From an uncultured Chthonomonadales bacterium (GTDB taxonomy: Bacteria > Armatimonadota > Chthonomonadetes > Chthonomonadales > CAJBBX01), in the NCBI GenBank assembly GCA_938005745.1, contig CALLMM010000018.1, positions 65,454 through 129,453 on the forward strand: DNA of 64,000 nucleotides, in the 5' to 3' direction. The position numbers and the translations under genes are program-made. The notes under the pieces are model-generated. The model was not told the DNA's origin and did not search any database. It saw only the letters and a program-made list of their open reading frames with translations. This document shows, piece after piece, positions 26,440 through 36,322 of the stretch; position 1 is the first letter of the stretch, and each line of letters begins with the position of its first letter.

Positions 26440-27393
26440 ATGCACCCGTTCGTCCGCCTTCGCTGTCAAGACGCGCGCCGCGCCGCCGTGCTCTGCCTGC
26501 TGCTGTGCGCCTGCCTGACGATCCGGGCGCAGGCGCAGCGCATCACCCTGATCGGAACCGGCGACATCACCCTCTCCCACGGCGTCGCCCGGATCATGCG
26601 GGAGCGCGGAGAGGACTACCCGTTTGCTGCGATCGCCCCGTTCCTGCGTCAGGCGGACATCGCTTTCGGGAACCTGGAGTGCGTGCTGGCGGTCGGGGGC
26701 GAACGTCTGCCCAAGCAGTTCAACTTCCGTGCCCATCCCGACGGGGCGCGGGTCCTGCAGCGCGCCGGCTTCGATATCGTCTCGCTGGCGAACAACCACT
26801 CCTGGGACTACGGCAAGGAGGGGCTGGCGGAGATGATCGGGCACCTGGAGCGCGCTGGGGTCCGGCAAATCGGAGCCGGGCGCACGCTCTCGGAAGCCCA
26901 CACGCTGCGCGTGATCACCGTGCGGGGCGTGCGCGTCGGGTTCCTCGCCTATCTGGGCATGTTCCCCCCGCTGATCCCGCTGCGCGAAAAGGAGCCGGGC
27001 GTCGCGATGGGCTACCTGCCTCTGGTGCGACGCGACGTGACGGCGGCGCGCAGACAGGTGGACTTTCTGATCGTCTCGCTGCACGCCGGGATCGAGGGCG
27101 CGCCCCGCCGTAGCCCCCGACAGCAGTCCATCGCCCGCACCGCCATTGACGCGGGCGCGGACATGGTGATCGGACACCATCCCCACGTGATTCAGGACTG
27201 GGAGACATATCGGGGCAAGCCGATCTACTACAGTCTGGGCAACTTCCTCTTCCCGACCCGCCCCTCCTATCGCACGGCGATCCTGGTCGCGACGCTGGAG
27301 CGAGGAAAGCCCCCGCGCGCCCGGCTGGTGGAGGTGGAGGTCGCCAACCGGCAGGCGCGGCTGGTTCGCAGCCGGGAAGCCCGGTTTCCCTGA
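26440..27393 (+). CDS. CapA / PgsA-like poly-gamma-glutamate synthesis-type protein, secreted
   Basis: The 317-residue protein has a signal peptide (AAVLCLLLCACLTIRAQAQ). The CapA metallophosphatase-like fold follows: IGTGDITLSHGV, DIAFGNLECVL, DIVSLANNHSWDYGKEGL, HLERAGVRQIGAG, DFLIVSLHAG and MVIGHHPHVIQDWE, with YYSLGNFLF near the end. CapA proteins assist export or anchoring of gamma-polyglutamate or related capsules, but many homologues occur without the other cap genes, as here. GGAGGG precedes the start. The small zinc-ribbon gene follows 23 bases later and may be co-transcribed. Confidence 0.88.
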   Translation: MHPFVRLRCQDARRAAVLCLLLCACLTIRAQAQRITLIGTGDITLSHGVARIMRERGEDYPFAAIAPFLRQADIAFGNLECVLAVGGERLPKQFNFRAHPDGARVLQRAGFDIVSLANNHSWDYGKEGLAEMIGHLERAGVRQIGAGRTLSEAHTLRVITVRGVRVGFLAYLGMFPPLIPLREKEPGVAMGYLPLVRRDVTAARRQVDFLIVSLHAGIEGAPRRSPRQQSIARTAIDAGADMVIGHHPHVIQDWETYRGKPIYYSLGNFLFPTRPSYRTAILVATLERGKPPRARLVEVEVANRQARLVRSREARFP

Positions 27394-27416
27394 CGCCGCT
27401 CTCACGGAGATCTGTT

Positions 27417-27776
27417 ATGAAGATCAGCCCCCATAAGATCATGGTTACGCTTGTCTATCTGCTCTCGCTGGCGATCGTCTACTGGGGCGCGCCGCCTGCG
27501 GACAGAACCTTCAATCTGTGGGTATGGGGGATCGCCGCAGGCGCGCTCCTGGCTTATCTGCTCCGGCTGGAGTATATTCACTGCCCGCGCTGCGGTCGCG
27601 AGACGAGCATCCCGCACCTGCAGCATCCCCCCCTCGTCTGGAGACGCCGGTACATACACTGTCGCTGCAGCGCCATTCTGGACCGCATGAAGGGAGGCGC
27701 GGAGATCGGCTATATGCCGCCCGCCCTTCGCCGTCCGCTGCGCGACCTTATGCGTAAAAAACGCAGACGCCAGTAG
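27417..27776 (+). CDS. Small membrane protein with zinc-ribbon-like cysteines, unknown
   Basis: The 119-residue protein has two membrane helices (MVTLVYLLSLAIVYWG and LWVWGIAAGALLAYLL). These are followed by a cytoplasmic-looking domain with CPRCGRE near residue 56 and CRC about 26 residues later, plausible metal ligands, and a very basic C-terminus ending RKKRRRQ. GGAGATCTGTT precedes the ATG. I do not recognise the family. Confidence 0.6.
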   Translation: MKISPHKIMVTLVYLLSLAIVYWGAPPADRTFNLWVWGIAAGALLAYLLRLEYIHCPRCGRETSIPHLQHPPLVWRRRYIHCRCSAILDRMKGGAEIGYMPPALRRPLRDLMRKKRRRQ

Positions 27777-27863
27777 CGGGATTGTGTGCCAGAATAGATA
27801 GCGTATCTGCACGGCAGAGCCTTCCTCTCTGCCGCAGCAAGCTTGTCAACGGGAGTATCACCT

Positions 27864-28652
27864 ATGACCACGCAGGAGACCTGGGAGACCGTCGGGCACG
27901 CCACCCCCGAACAGGTGGAGTTCTACCGCAAGTACGGATACGTAAAGTTCGGGCGCATCTTCACCCGCGAGGAGATGGACGCCCTGCGCGACCATGTGGA
28001 TGAGATGATCGCCGCCCTGCCGGAGGGAAAACGCCCGGAAGAGCTGGACGTGCCGCACTTCAACGATCCCTGGCTGTTCCGCTATCTGAATCATCCGCGC
28101 GTGCTGGATGTGATCGAGGACTTCATCGGTCCCGACATCGTCCTCTGGTCAAGCCACTTTATCGCCAAGCCGAAGGGCGACGGCAAAGCGGTCCCCTGGC
28201 ATACGGACGGCTCCTACTGGGGAGACCGGCTTCAGCCGATGAAGGTGATCACGCTGTGGCTGGCGGTGGACGAATCGACGGTGGAGAACGGCTGTATGCG
28301 CGTCATTCCCGGCTCGCATACCGAGGTGGCGCGGGTCGCCGACATGTACGAGCCGGTAGACCTGAAGCGCAACGTCTTCAATTCCCGCATCAAGCAGGAG
28401 TGCATGGACGAATCGCAGGCGGTAGACCTGGAGCTTCAGGTCGGCGAGTGCCACTTCCACGACGCCTGGACGATTCACGGCTCCAACCCCAACTTCTCCA
28501 GCAAACGCCGCTGCGGCTACACCATGCGCTACATGCCCGCCGATGTGGTGCATCAGCCGAAAGAGTGGTCCAGCAGCCATCGAATCTACCTGCTGCGGGG
28601 AGAGGATCGCACCGGCGGACGCAACGTCTACACCCCGATCCCGGAGTATTGA
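27864..28652 (+). CDS. Phytanoyl-CoA dioxygenase (PhyH)-family Fe(II)/2-oxoglutarate enzyme
   Basis: The 262-residue protein has the PhyH layout: FYRKYGYVKFGRIFTREEMDAL near residue 20, then PWHTDGSYWGD near residue 110 with the His and Asp iron ligands. NGCMRVIPGSH follows, and GECHFHDAWTIHGSNPN near 205 carries the distal His. Substrates of bacterial members vary (lipids, ectoine, small metabolites) and cannot be deduced. The ATG at 27864 has GGGAG upstream; the ATG at 27843 does not. The GNAT gene begins seven bases after the stop, so the two are co-transcribed. Confidence 0.88.
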   Translation: MTTQETWETVGHATPEQVEFYRKYGYVKFGRIFTREEMDALRDHVDEMIAALPEGKRPEELDVPHFNDPWLFRYLNHPRVLDVIEDFIGPDIVLWSSHFIAKPKGDGKAVPWHTDGSYWGDRLQPMKVITLWLAVDESTVENGCMRVIPGSHTEVARVADMYEPVDLKRNVFNSRIKQECMDESQAVDLELQVGECHFHDAWTIHGSNPNFSSKRRCGYTMRYMPADVVHQPKEWSSSHRIYLLRGEDRTGGRNVYTPIPEY

Positions 28653-28659
28653 GAGTATC

Positions 28660-29796
28660 ATGACCATCGAACAACCGCAGATTCGCTCCCGTCCCGACGG
28701 ATGGGGGACGGTGCAGGAGCTTCTGATCGAGGACAGGGTTGCCAGCTACCTGACGGTGGTGGAGCGCACCATGCGGATCGGCGTCTCCACCGTCCGCATG
28801 GGCGGGATCGGGGGAGTCGGAACCCACGAAGAGCATCGCGGAAAGGGCTACGCGCGCCGCGTCCTGGAGCACAGCGTCCGCTGGATGGCGGAGAACGGCT
28901 ACGACTGCTCGACCCTGTTCGGCATCAGTGACTTCTACCACAAGTTCGGATACGCCGCCTGCTTCCCGGAGTGCGTCATCAAGGTCCGCACGCGCGCCGC
29001 AGAGCAGGCTTCGAAGTCGCTCTCCGTTCGCCCCTTTACGCCCGACGACCTGCCGGCGGTGCGCGCCATCTACGACGCGGAGAACGCGCTCCTCACCGGC
29101 GCCATCGTGCGTGGAGAGAGCGCACGATGGCTGACGCAGGGGACCGGCTACGGGCGACAGGCAAAGGGGTTCGTCTTCTGCGATGCGTCGGGCGAGGTCG
29201 CCGCCTACGCCGCCTACGACGCCGCCAGCGACTCCAACCCGATCACCTATGAGGTGGCGGTGGGTGAGGTCGGCGCGCGCAGCCCGGAATACTACTCCGA
29301 CATCGTGCGGTGGGCGGCGGAGCTTGCGATCACCATGCGCGTGGGAGAGATCTCCTTCCAGCTTCCCCCCGACAGCGCGTTCGGAGCCTACCTGACCTTC
29401 TACGGCGCGGAGCAGAGCCTCTCCTACCCGCGCTGCTGGGACGGGATGGGGCGCATCATTCGCCTGAAGCCGTTTCTGGAGGCGACGCTGCCGGAGTGGA
29501 CGCGCCGGGCGCGGGAGGCGAAGCGACTGGAGCCGGGCGCGTCGGCGCGGCTGGTCACCGATCTGGGAGAGGCGACGCTCGTCTGGGACGGCGAGAGCGT
29601 CGCGCTTTCGGAGGAGGAGAACGCCTCGGGGACGGTAACGCTGGGGCAGGATCGGCTGATGCAGGCGGCGATGGGCTATCACGGCGCGGAGACGATCCTG
29701 CTGCTGCCCGGCGTGCAGGCGCAGGGAGACCTTACCCTGTTCCGGACGCTCTTCCCGCGCAGACTGCCCTATATGTGGCGGGCAGACCGCTTCTAA
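28660..29796 (+). CDS. GNAT acetyltransferase, Eis-like with C-terminal sterol-carrier-type domain
   Basis: The 378-residue protein has an N-terminal GNAT domain with the acetyl-CoA loop VGTHEEHRGKGYARRVLEH near residues 50-68, followed by a FYHKFGYAACF segment. A second GNAT-like repeat follows (RPFTPDDLPAVRAIYD). The C-terminal part (ARLVTDLGEATLVWDG, DRLMQAAMGYHGAE) resembles the SCP2-like domain of Eis-type enhanced intracellular survival proteins. These acetylate amines such as aminoglycosides or peptides; the substrate here is unknown. Its stop overlaps the stop of the opposing flagellar gene by three bases. Confidence 0.85.
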   Translation: MTIEQPQIRSRPDGWGTVQELLIEDRVASYLTVVERTMRIGVSTVRMGGIGGVGTHEEHRGKGYARRVLEHSVRWMAENGYDCSTLFGISDFYHKFGYAACFPECVIKVRTRAAEQASKSLSVRPFTPDDLPAVRAIYDAENALLTGAIVRGESARWLTQGTGYGRQAKGFVFCDASGEVAAYAAYDAASDSNPITYEVAVGEVGARSPEYYSDIVRWAAELAITMRVGEISFQLPPDSAFGAYLTFYGAEQSLSYPRCWDGMGRIIRLKPFLEATLPEWTRRAREAKRLEPGASARLVTDLGEATLVWDGESVALSEEENASGTVTLGQDRLMQAAMGYHGAETILLLPGVQAQGDLTLFRTLFPRRLPYMWRADRF

Positions 29797-30257
29797 CGGC
29801 TTCCTGCGAGGGCGCGGGTCAGGCGCGCGGCGCGCTCCGGTCCAAACCGCATCAACAGCCTGCTGACCTGCTGCTCGTCCATCCGCATCAGCATCTTTTC
29901 AACCAGCGGATCGGGCAGCTTCTCCAGGATCGGCGCGGCTTCCTCCGCCGGCATCTGCTCGTAGATGGAGGCAAGCCGCGCGATCTTTCGCTCCTGCTCG
30001 GGGTCGGGACGCTCCGGCGCAGGGGCGGGCGGGCGCGCGGGCGCAGCCGGAGGCGGCAACGGGGCGGACGGCTTCTCCGGCGCGGCGGCGGATGGCGGTT
30101 CGGCTTTCGCCTCCTCTGTCTCCTTCTTCGGCGCGGCTACCGTCTGCGCCGCCGGAGGCTTCTTCTTTCCGAGCGGTATCACGCCGTAGCGGATCAAGCC
30201 GAAGGCAGCTCCCCCCAGCACGGCGATCACCACCACCAGGATCAACAGGATTCGCAT
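29793..30257 (-). CDS. MotE/YlxF-like flagellar accessory protein
   Basis: The 154-residue protein has an N-terminal membrane helix (LLILVVVIAVLGGAAFGLI) and a Pro/Ala/Glu linker. The C-terminal helical domain has IARLASIYEQMPAEEAAPILEKLPDPLVEKMLMRM, the MgtE-N-like pattern of MotE/YlxF proteins. These occur next to fliJ in many flagellar operons and help motor or hook proteins fold. It is last in the operon, three bases after the transglycosylase gene, and converges with the GNAT gene. Confidence 0.8.
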   Translation of the reverse strand: MRILLILVVVIAVLGGAAFGLIRYGVIPLGKKKPPAAQTVAAPKKETEEAKAEPPSAAAPEKPSAPLPPPAAPARPPAPAPERPDPEQERKIARLASIYEQMPAEEAAPILEKLPDPLVEKMLMRMDEQQVSRLLMRFGPERAARLTRALAGSR

Positions 30258-30260
30258 GAT

Positions 30261-30893
30261 CTATCGCTGCTCCAACAGCGCCTTCACCTTGCGGACGTAG
30301 TTTTCGGTCTCACGGTAGGGCGGAATGCCGCCATACTTTCGGACGGCGCCGGTTCCCGCGTTGTACGCCGCCAGCGTCAACTCCAGATTCCCCTCGAATA
30401 TCCGGAGCTTTTCGGCAAGCTGGCGCGCTCCTCCCATGATGTTCTCCTCGATGTCGAAGGGGTCCTTGATCCCGTAGGCGCGCACCTCCTCCGGCATCAG
30501 CTGCATCAGCCCCATCGCGCCCTTGTGCGAAACGGTGCGCGGGTTGCCGTTCGACTCGACCTTGATCACGGCGCGGATCAGATTCGGATCGAGATTGTAC
30601 ATCTGGCTGTAGCGGGCGATGGCGGATTCGATCTCCGGAGAGAACTGGAACGGGATCGGGCGCAGCTGCGCGACGCCGGTCGCCTCCGCCAGCGCGACAT
30701 CGAACGGCTTCGCCAGCATGGTCGGCGCGGCGCGTCCGGGAATAGACGGAGGGACGGAGCCGACCGGCATACGACCGCCTGCCGCCGCTCGAAAGCCTTC
30801 CGTCTGAGTCTGGACGGCGAACGGTTTCGGGGTCAACTCCTCGATGCGCGCCTCGATCTCCGCAATGCGCGCCATCACTCTCTCGATGCTCAT
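30261..30893 (-). CDS. Flagellum-associated lytic transglycosylase (SLT domain)
   Basis: The 210-residue protein has an N-terminal helix and a disordered linker but no obvious signal peptide. The SLT domain follows: DPNLIRAVIKVESNGNP with the catalytic Glu, then KGAMGLMQLMPEEVRAYGI, NIMGGARQL and LTLAAYNAGTGAVRKYGGIP. It would cleave peptidoglycan to let the rod pass. Lack of a Sec signal fits export through the flagellar apparatus, which is an inference. It lies between fliJ and the MotE-like gene. Confidence 0.85.
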   Translation of the reverse strand: MSIERVMARIAEIEARIEELTPKPFAVQTQTEGFRAAAGGRMPVGSVPPSIPGRAAPTMLAKPFDVALAEATGVAQLRPIPFQFSPEIESAIARYSQMYNLDPNLIRAVIKVESNGNPRTVSHKGAMGLMQLMPEEVRAYGIKDPFDIEENIMGGARQLAEKLRIFEGNLELTLAAYNAGTGAVRKYGGIPPYRETENYVRKVKALLEQR

Positions 30894-30922
30894 GGTAATA
30901 AAAGCCTCCCTCCGGCGCGGTC

Positions 30923-31357
30923 TCAGGCGGCGCGCCGGGAGTGCCGCTGGCTCGCCAGCTCATCCAGCATATTCTGCTCCGCCAGTCGTGTCTCGGCGAC
31001 GTAGTTCTCAAAGGCGCGTTCGCGCAGACGCTCCACGCTCTCCCGCGCCCTTCTCGCCTCCACCAGCGCGCTCCGCGCATCCTCCAGCCGGGCGGCGATC
31101 CCCTCGCGTTGACGCTCCTCGCCGGCAATGCGGGCTTTGATGGCGTCTATGTAACGCTCGCGGTTGGTGAAGTAGTCCACGCTCCAGCGTCCCGGACCCG
31201 CGCTCAGGATGCGCGCCTGCTCCCGCCGGTACCGCGCCAGCCGCTCATCACAGGCGTTCAGTTCCGCCTGCACCGCCGCAAACGCCTGCAGGCGCAGCTG
31301 CTCCAGCGCCGCCCGGTATTTCAGCACCGGCTCCAGTTTGAAGCGAAAGCGTTTCAT
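30923..31357 (-). CDS. fliJ: Flagellar export protein FliJ
   Basis: This is a coiled-coil protein of 144 residues, starting FRFKLEPVLKYRAALEQLRL and continuing as a single long Arg/Glu/Ala-rich helix pair, the usual FliJ pattern. FliJ sits in the centre of the FliI hexamer and helps load export substrates. It follows fliI at 47 bases on the same strand. Confidence 0.9.
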   Translation of the reverse strand: MKRFRFKLEPVLKYRAALEQLRLQAFAAVQAELNACDERLARYRREQARILSAGPGRWSVDYFTNRERYIDAIKARIAGEERQREGIAARLEDARSALVEARRARESVERLRERAFENYVAETRLAEQNMLDELASQRHSRRAA

Positions 31358-31404
31358 AGCACTTCACCCTGTCATCCTGAAAGCAGCCGTCTCCACGCCG
31401 CAGG

Positions 31405-32748
31405 CTATCCCTGAAACAGGCTCACAAGCTGCCGCCGGGTGGCGGCAAAGTCGCTCTTCTCGTCGGAACGCTGGCACAGAAAGGCGCGGATCGCCTCGAT
31501 AAACTGTCGGGCGCGGTCTATGCGGGGATTGCTCCCCCCGACATAGGCTCCGATGTTGATCAGGTCTTCCGCCTCCTGATAGGCGGCAAGCAGCGAACGA
31601 AGCTCTCCCGCCGCGCTGCGATGGGTCGAGTCGGTGATGGCGGGCATGACGCGGGAGACGCTCTGCAGGACATCAATCGCGGGATAGTGGTTTCGTTGCG
31701 CCAGGGCGCGGGAGAGCACAACATGCCCGTCCAGAATACCGCGCGCGGCGTCGGCGACCGGCTCGTTCATATCGTCGCCCTCCACCAGCACCGTGTAGAG
31801 TCCCGTAATGCTGCCCTGCTCGCCCATTCCAGCGCGCTCCATCAGGCGGGGAAGCAGGGCGAAGACCGAGGGGGTATAGCCGCGTGTTGTGGGCGGCTCG
31901 CCGATCGCCAGTCCGACCTCCCGCTGCGCCATCGCCAGCCGGGTCACCGAGTCCATCATCAGCATGACGTGCCTGCCCTGATCGCGGAAGTACTCCGCCA
32001 TGGCGGTGGCGACCAGCGCCGCCTTGATCCGCACCAGCGAGGGCTGATCGGAGGTCGCCACCACCACCACCGAGCGGCGCAGCCCCTCCTCTCCCAGCGA
32101 CTCCTCGATAAAGTCGCGCACCTCGCGCCCCCGCTCCCCGGTCAGCGCGATCACATTGACATCCGCCTGCGTGTTGCGGGCGATCATGCCCATCAGGGTG
32201 CTCTTGCCGACGCCCGACCCGGCGAAGATGCCGATGCGCTGCCCCTTGCCGATGGTCAGGCAGCCGTCCAGGGCACGCACTCCCAGCGGCAGCGGCGATG
32301 TGATCCGGGCGCGTTTGAGCGAATCGGGCGGCGAGGCGTTCACCGGGTACTCCCGCTGAACCTCCAGCGGTCCCCGATCGTCCATCGGCTGTCCCAGCCC
32401 GTCCAGCACGCGCCCGAGCAGCCCCTCGCCGACCGGAACGTGCTGCGACTTGCGGGTGGCGACCACCTCGCTGCCGGGTTTGATGCCCTCCATGCTCCCC
32501 AGCACCATCAGCAGTACGCGCCTCTCCCGAAAACCGACCACCTCCGCCATCACGGGGGGCGTCCGGCGGTCCGGGTAGATCAGGCAGATCTCGCCGAGCA
32601 TGGCGCTCGGTCCCTGCGACTCGATCACCATCCCGATCACCTGCACCACTCGACCGTTGATCTTGACCGGATCGAGCCGGCTCACGCGCTCGCGATAGAG
32701 GGTCAGGTCCAGCGAGGGCGGTCCCTCCTCGGAGTAGAGCAATGGCAT
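31405..32748 (-). CDS. fliI: Flagellum-specific ATPase FliI
   Basis: The 447-residue protein belongs to the F1-beta-like export ATPases. It has Walker [19 protein letters not shown] near residue 160, [13 protein letters not shown], Walker [28 protein letters not shown], and [19 protein letters not shown]. These features distinguish it from true F1 beta. It powers unlocking of substrates at the flagellar export gate. It follows fliH by two bases and precedes fliJ. Confidence 0.96.
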   Translation of the reverse strand: MPLLYSEEGPPSLDLTLYRERVSRLDPVKINGRVVQVIGMVIESQGPSAMLGEICLIYPDRRTPPVMAEVVGFRERRVLLMVLGSMEGIKPGSEVVATRKSQHVPVGEGLLGRVLDGLGQPMDDRGPLEVQREYPVNASPPDSLKRARITSPLPLGVRALDGCLTIGKGQRIGIFAGSGVGKSTLMGMIARNTQADVNVIALTGERGREVRDFIEESLGEEGLRRSVVVVATSDQPSLVRIKAALVATAMAEYFRDQGRHVMLMMDSVTRLAMAQREVGLAIGEPPTTRGYTPSVFALLPRLMERAGMGEQGSITGLYTVLVEGDDMNEPVADAARGILDGHVVLSRALAQRNHYPAIDVLQSVSRVMPAITDSTHRSAAGELRSLLAAYQEAEDLINIGAYVGGSNPRIDRARQFIEAIRAFLCQRSDEKSDFAATRRQLVSLFQG

Positions 32749-32750
32749 GG

Positions 32751-33446
32751 CTACGCCGCCTCCCGCAGCGTCTGCAGCACCGTCCGCCCAATCTCCTCCA
32801 GCTGCGTCTCCACGCGGGCGTCTATGGTTCCAGCTCCGGTCTCCACGACGCAGCCGCCGGGCGACACGCGGCGGTCTTCGATGATCTCCAGCCTCTCCAC
32901 GCCGTCTACCAGGCTCAGCAGGCTCTCCCGCGACTGACGCAGATGATCCAGGTCCTGCGCGTTGACCCGAATACGCACGCTGGTGGAATCCACCACGCGG
33001 CGCAGGGCGTTACGAACCGTCGAGACCGCAACATCGCGATTGATCTGCGCCTCGTCCTTGACCACCTTCTGCGCGATCTCCAGCACAAAGGCGATGATCT
33101 GCATCTCGGCTTCCTGCCAGATGCGCCGCCGCTCCTGCTCGATCAGCGCGATCAGCCCTTCGACCTCCGCGCGATACCGTGCGCGCTCCTCCTCCAGATG
33201 CCGGTGCGCCGCCGACAGCCCTTCGGCGTACCCCTGCTCATATCCGGAGCGGCTGCCCTCGGTGCGCGCCTTCTCCGCATAGGCATCTGCCTGCTGCACC
33301 GCCTCGAGAATGATCCGCTGCGCCTCCTGCGCGGCTTCCGCACGCAGAACCTGCACCTCGATCGGCTCCTCCTCATCGGTCATCAGCCGTCTGCGCTCTT
33401 CGGCGGCGACCTGCTGAATATCCTGAAATATGGCTGGCTTTCCCAT
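32751..33446 (-). CDS. fliH: Flagellar assembly protein FliH
   Basis: The 231-residue protein has a charged N-terminus, a long central coiled coil ([20 protein letters not shown] onward, Glu/Arg/Ala-rich) and a C-terminal domain. That domain has [32 protein letters not shown] and [30 protein letters not shown], the FliH/HrpE pattern. FliH binds and restrains FliI. It lies between fliG and fliI with little spacing. Confidence 0.92.
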   Translation of the reverse strand: MGKPAIFQDIQQVAAEERRRLMTDEEEPIEVQVLRAEAAQEAQRIILEAVQQADAYAEKARTEGSRSGYEQGYAEGLSAAHRHLEEERARYRAEVEGLIALIEQERRRIWQEAEMQIIAFVLEIAQKVVKDEAQINRDVAVSTVRNALRRVVDSTSVRIRVNAQDLDHLRQSRESLLSLVDGVERLEIIEDRRVSPGGCVVETGAGTIDARVETQLEEIGRTVLQTLREAA

Positions 33447-33477
33447 CGCGTTCGCCCCCTCGCCCGCCGGCAGCGGC

Positions 33478-34488
33478 TCAGACGATAATCTCTTCGCCGC
33501 CGCCGCGTGCGATCACGATCTCGCCGCTCTCCTCCAGCCGGCGAATGATGGCGACAATCCGCTGCTGCGACTCTTCGACGGCGCGCAGGCGCACCGGACC
33601 CATAAACTCGATCTCCTCTTTGAGCATCGAGGCGGCGCGCTCGGACATATTTTTGAAGATGCGGTTCTGCACCTCTTCGTTGATGCCTTTGAGCGCGAGG
33701 GCAAGCTCCTTGGTATCCACCTCGCGCAGCACCTTCTGAATGGCGGCGTCGTCCAGCAGCGTGATGTCCTCGAAGACGAACATCAGCTTCTTCACCTCGT
33801 CCGCCAGTTCGGGATTGTTCTCGGAGAGGGTCTCCAGGATCATCTTCTCCGTCTGCCGATCCACGCAGTTGATCACATCCACCAGCGACCGGACTCCGCC
33901 GACCGCCGTAAACTTCTGGGAGACGATGGAGGAGAGCTTCTGTTCGAGCACCCGCTCAATCTCCCGGATCACCTCCGGGGGGGTTCGGTCCATGATCGCA
34001 ATGCGGCGGGCGACCTCAGCGCGCGCCTCCGACGGCAGTCCCGACAGCACCGCCGCCGCCTGCTGTGGCTGCAGATGCGCCAGGATCAGCGCAATGGTCT
34101 GAGGATGCTCATCCTGAATGTAGGAGATCAACTGGGCGGGATCGGCTTTCTTCACAAAGTCGAAGGGAAGCACCTGCAGCGCCTGGATCACGCGCCCGAT
34201 GATGCCGTTGGCGCGCTCCTGCCCGAACGCCGCCTCCAGGAGCCGCTTGGCATGGTCAATGCCGCCCTCCGAGATTACCTCCTGCGCCAGGCACATATCG
34301 TGAAACTCGGCGATGACGGCGCTGCGTTCGGTATGCGTGATCTTACCCAGACGGGCGATCTCCAGCGAGAGGAGTTCGACATCCTCCTCGCTCAGGAACT
34401 TGAACAGCTGCCCGGTAACGTCCGGTCCCAGCGCGATCAGCAGCACCGCCGCCTTCTGTCGGTTATTGAGGGTAGGGGTTCGAGCCAC
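33478..34488 (-). CDS. fliG: Flagellar motor switch protein FliG
   Basis: The 336-residue, full-length protein is the rotor component that contacts the stator. It starts NNRQKAAVLLIALGPDVTGQLFKFL and has the conserved EHPQTIALILAHL near residue 126 in the middle domain. The C-terminal domain has FVFEDITLLDDAAIQKVLREVD with the charged helix residues, KNMSERAASMLKEEIEFMGPVR, and VEESQQRIVAIIRRLEE. It lies between fliF and fliH. Confidence 0.97.
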   Translation of the reverse strand: MARTPTLNNRQKAAVLLIALGPDVTGQLFKFLSEEDVELLSLEIARLGKITHTERSAVIAEFHDMCLAQEVISEGGIDHAKRLLEAAFGQERANGIIGRVIQALQVLPFDFVKKADPAQLISYIQDEHPQTIALILAHLQPQQAAAVLSGLPSEARAEVARRIAIMDRTPPEVIREIERVLEQKLSSIVSQKFTAVGGVRSLVDVINCVDRQTEKMILETLSENNPELADEVKKLMFVFEDITLLDDAAIQKVLREVDTKELALALKGINEEVQNRIFKNMSERAASMLKEEIEFMGPVRLRAVEESQQRIVAIIRRLEESGEIVIARGGGEEIIV

Positions 34489-34501
34489 CGTCCGCTCCCT
34501 T

Positions 34502-36220
34502 CTATCCTTTGCCTTTGTCTTCGAGTATCCAGCTCTTCACCAGCATCGCCACGGTCTCGGGCTTGGAGCGCGCCAGATGGACGATGCTCTCCAGGTTGGC
34601 GTCGAACGCCTCCTGAATGATCTCGTACTCGCGCCGCTGCTGTCTGAGGAGAACGCCCTCCGGCGACATATCCTCCTCATCCTCCTGTGTTCCGGAATCG
34701 GCTCCCGCCTCTGCGGATCCGCCGACGGTGATGTCGAGCATGCCGCCGCCGGCGCCGGCTCCCGCCAGAGCCGGTTTGCGCTCGCCCGCCAGCAGACCGG
34801 CGCGGGCGTTGACCACCGCCTCTTTTGGCAGCGGCGCGCGCCGCAGGCTGCGCGCTAGAATGAACAGCATCAGCATCATCACCGCCAGCGGCACGCCGTA
34901 TCCAAGCCACTGGTTGATCCGCTCCGCCGACGCGGAAGCCGCCGCCGCGCGCTTCTCCTCCTCCCGTGCCGTCCTGTCGAAGGTAACGGTCTGAACGGAG
35001 ACGCGGCGCGCGCTGGCGGGGTCGGCGGGATTGGCGCCGATGTAGTTTTCGATGTTGCGCTGAATGGCGGCGACGGTCTCTGCGGGGATGGACTTGTCCA
35101 GCATCACCGAGACCGCCAGCGACCGAACCTCGCCCGGCGTTTTGATGGTGCGCGTCTCGGTAACGCCGTTATCCAGCGTTACGTTGGTGCGCTCGCTGCG
35201 ATAGCGTCCCGCGCCGCCGGAGAGGGCGTTTGGGCTTCCCGCCTGCACCGTGCCGGGACTGACCGGACCGCCGGGCGTCGCGTTGGACGACATGCCGACC
35301 GGCTGACGCGCGGAAGCCGGCGCGCCGCCCGCCCCGGTAACATCCTCCGTCTGCGTCTCGCGGGTGCGCGGAACCCCGGCGGTAAACTCGCGCTTCTCCT
35401 CCTGCTGCGTGTCCAGGTTCAGCTCCGCCTGCACGATCACCGACGATTTGCCCGGTCCCACCACCTCGATAATCTGCTGCTGTATCTCGCGGGCGCGCGC
35501 CTCTTTGTAGGCGCGCTCCTGCGCGTACCGCTCTTCGGTTCCGACAGCGCCACCGCCCTGCTGCGCGCCGTCCCAGAGCATGTTGCTCTCCCCGTCCACC
35601 ATTGTGATGTTGCGGGTGGTGAGTCCGGGGTAGGCACGCGCCACGAGATTGGCAATGGCGCGGGTGTTGGCTTTCGACAGTTCGCGTCCCGGCTTCAGAT
35701 GGACGATGACGCTGGCGGAAGGCTCGGTCTGTTCGGTGATGAAGGGCGACTCCCGCCCGACCGCATATTTGACGTTGGCGGACGCCACCTGATCGAGCGC
35801 CTCGATGGCGTTCTCCATCTCGCCCTCTACCGCGCGCTTGATGGTCTGCTCCTCCATCGCCTGCGTCTGTCCGAACGGAGCCTTATCGAGCAGCCCGTAG
35901 CCCAGGGAGCCGGAGTTCATCAGCCCGGCGGCGGACAGCCCCATCTGCAGCTCCGGGCGCATCTGCTGCGGAACCAGAAAGGTGCGTCCGTCCTGCCCGA
36001 TCTGATAGGGAACCTTTCGGTCCTTGAGGAAGTTCATAATCCCCTGAGAGTCTGCCGGGGAGGCGTTGGAGATCAGGGGGACATACTCCGGAGTGCGCGC
36101 CCAGAAGAGGAACCCGACCAGCACGACCAGCGCGCCCGCCACCGCCGCAACCAGCATCAGGCGGTTCGGAGCGCTGATATGCGACCATAACTCGCGTAGA
36201 CGATCCAGTGTGTCACGCAT
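34502..36220 (-). CDS. fliF: Flagellar MS-ring protein FliF
   Basis: The 572-residue protein has an N-terminal membrane helix (LMLVAAVAGALVVLVGFLFW) and ring-building segments (VASANVKYAVGRESPFITEQTEPSASVIVHL). A periplasmic insertion rich in Ser/Gly/Pro follows, then a second membrane helix (GVPLAVMMLMLFILARSL). The C-terminal cytoplasmic segment ends near VAMLVKSWILED, which docks FliG. It forms the MS ring on which the export gate sits. fliG begins 13 bases downstream. Confidence 0.96.
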   Translation of the reverse strand: MRDTLDRLRELWSHISAPNRLMLVAAVAGALVVLVGFLFWARTPEYVPLISNASPADSQGIMNFLKDRKVPYQIGQDGRTFLVPQQMRPELQMGLSAAGLMNSGSLGYGLLDKAPFGQTQAMEEQTIKRAVEGEMENAIEALDQVASANVKYAVGRESPFITEQTEPSASVIVHLKPGRELSKANTRAIANLVARAYPGLTTRNITMVDGESNMLWDGAQQGGGAVGTEERYAQERAYKEARAREIQQQIIEVVGPGKSSVIVQAELNLDTQQEEKREFTAGVPRTRETQTEDVTGAGGAPASARQPVGMSSNATPGGPVSPGTVQAGSPNALSGGAGRYRSERTNVTLDNGVTETRTIKTPGEVRSLAVSVMLDKSIPAETVAAIQRNIENYIGANPADPASARRVSVQTVTFDRTAREEEKRAAAASASAERINQWLGYGVPLAVMMLMLFILARSLRRAPLPKEAVVNARAGLLAGERKPALAGAGAGGGMLDITVGGSAEAGADSGTQEDEEDMSPEGVLLRQQRREYEIIQEAFDANLESIVHLARSKPETVAMLVKSWILEDKGKG

Positions 36221-36322
36221 CGAAGTTCACCTCGTGACGTTCGAAGAGAGGTGCGGCTCAGAGGCGCAGAGCGCCCCTTGGTGAGGAGCGAGGAACGCCC
36301 CTCAGAGCGGCGGACGGCTGCA

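Noticed and set aside
25648..27405. Long minus-strand reading frame of 585 codons opposite the peroxiredoxin and CapA genes
   Set aside because: It lacks any family pattern and runs antisense to two clearly recognised genes with good starts; high GC commonly keeps antisense frames open.
27812..27834. Eight-bp inverted repeat before the PhyH gene
   Set aside because: The stem is short with no T run; it could be chance in GC-rich sequence.
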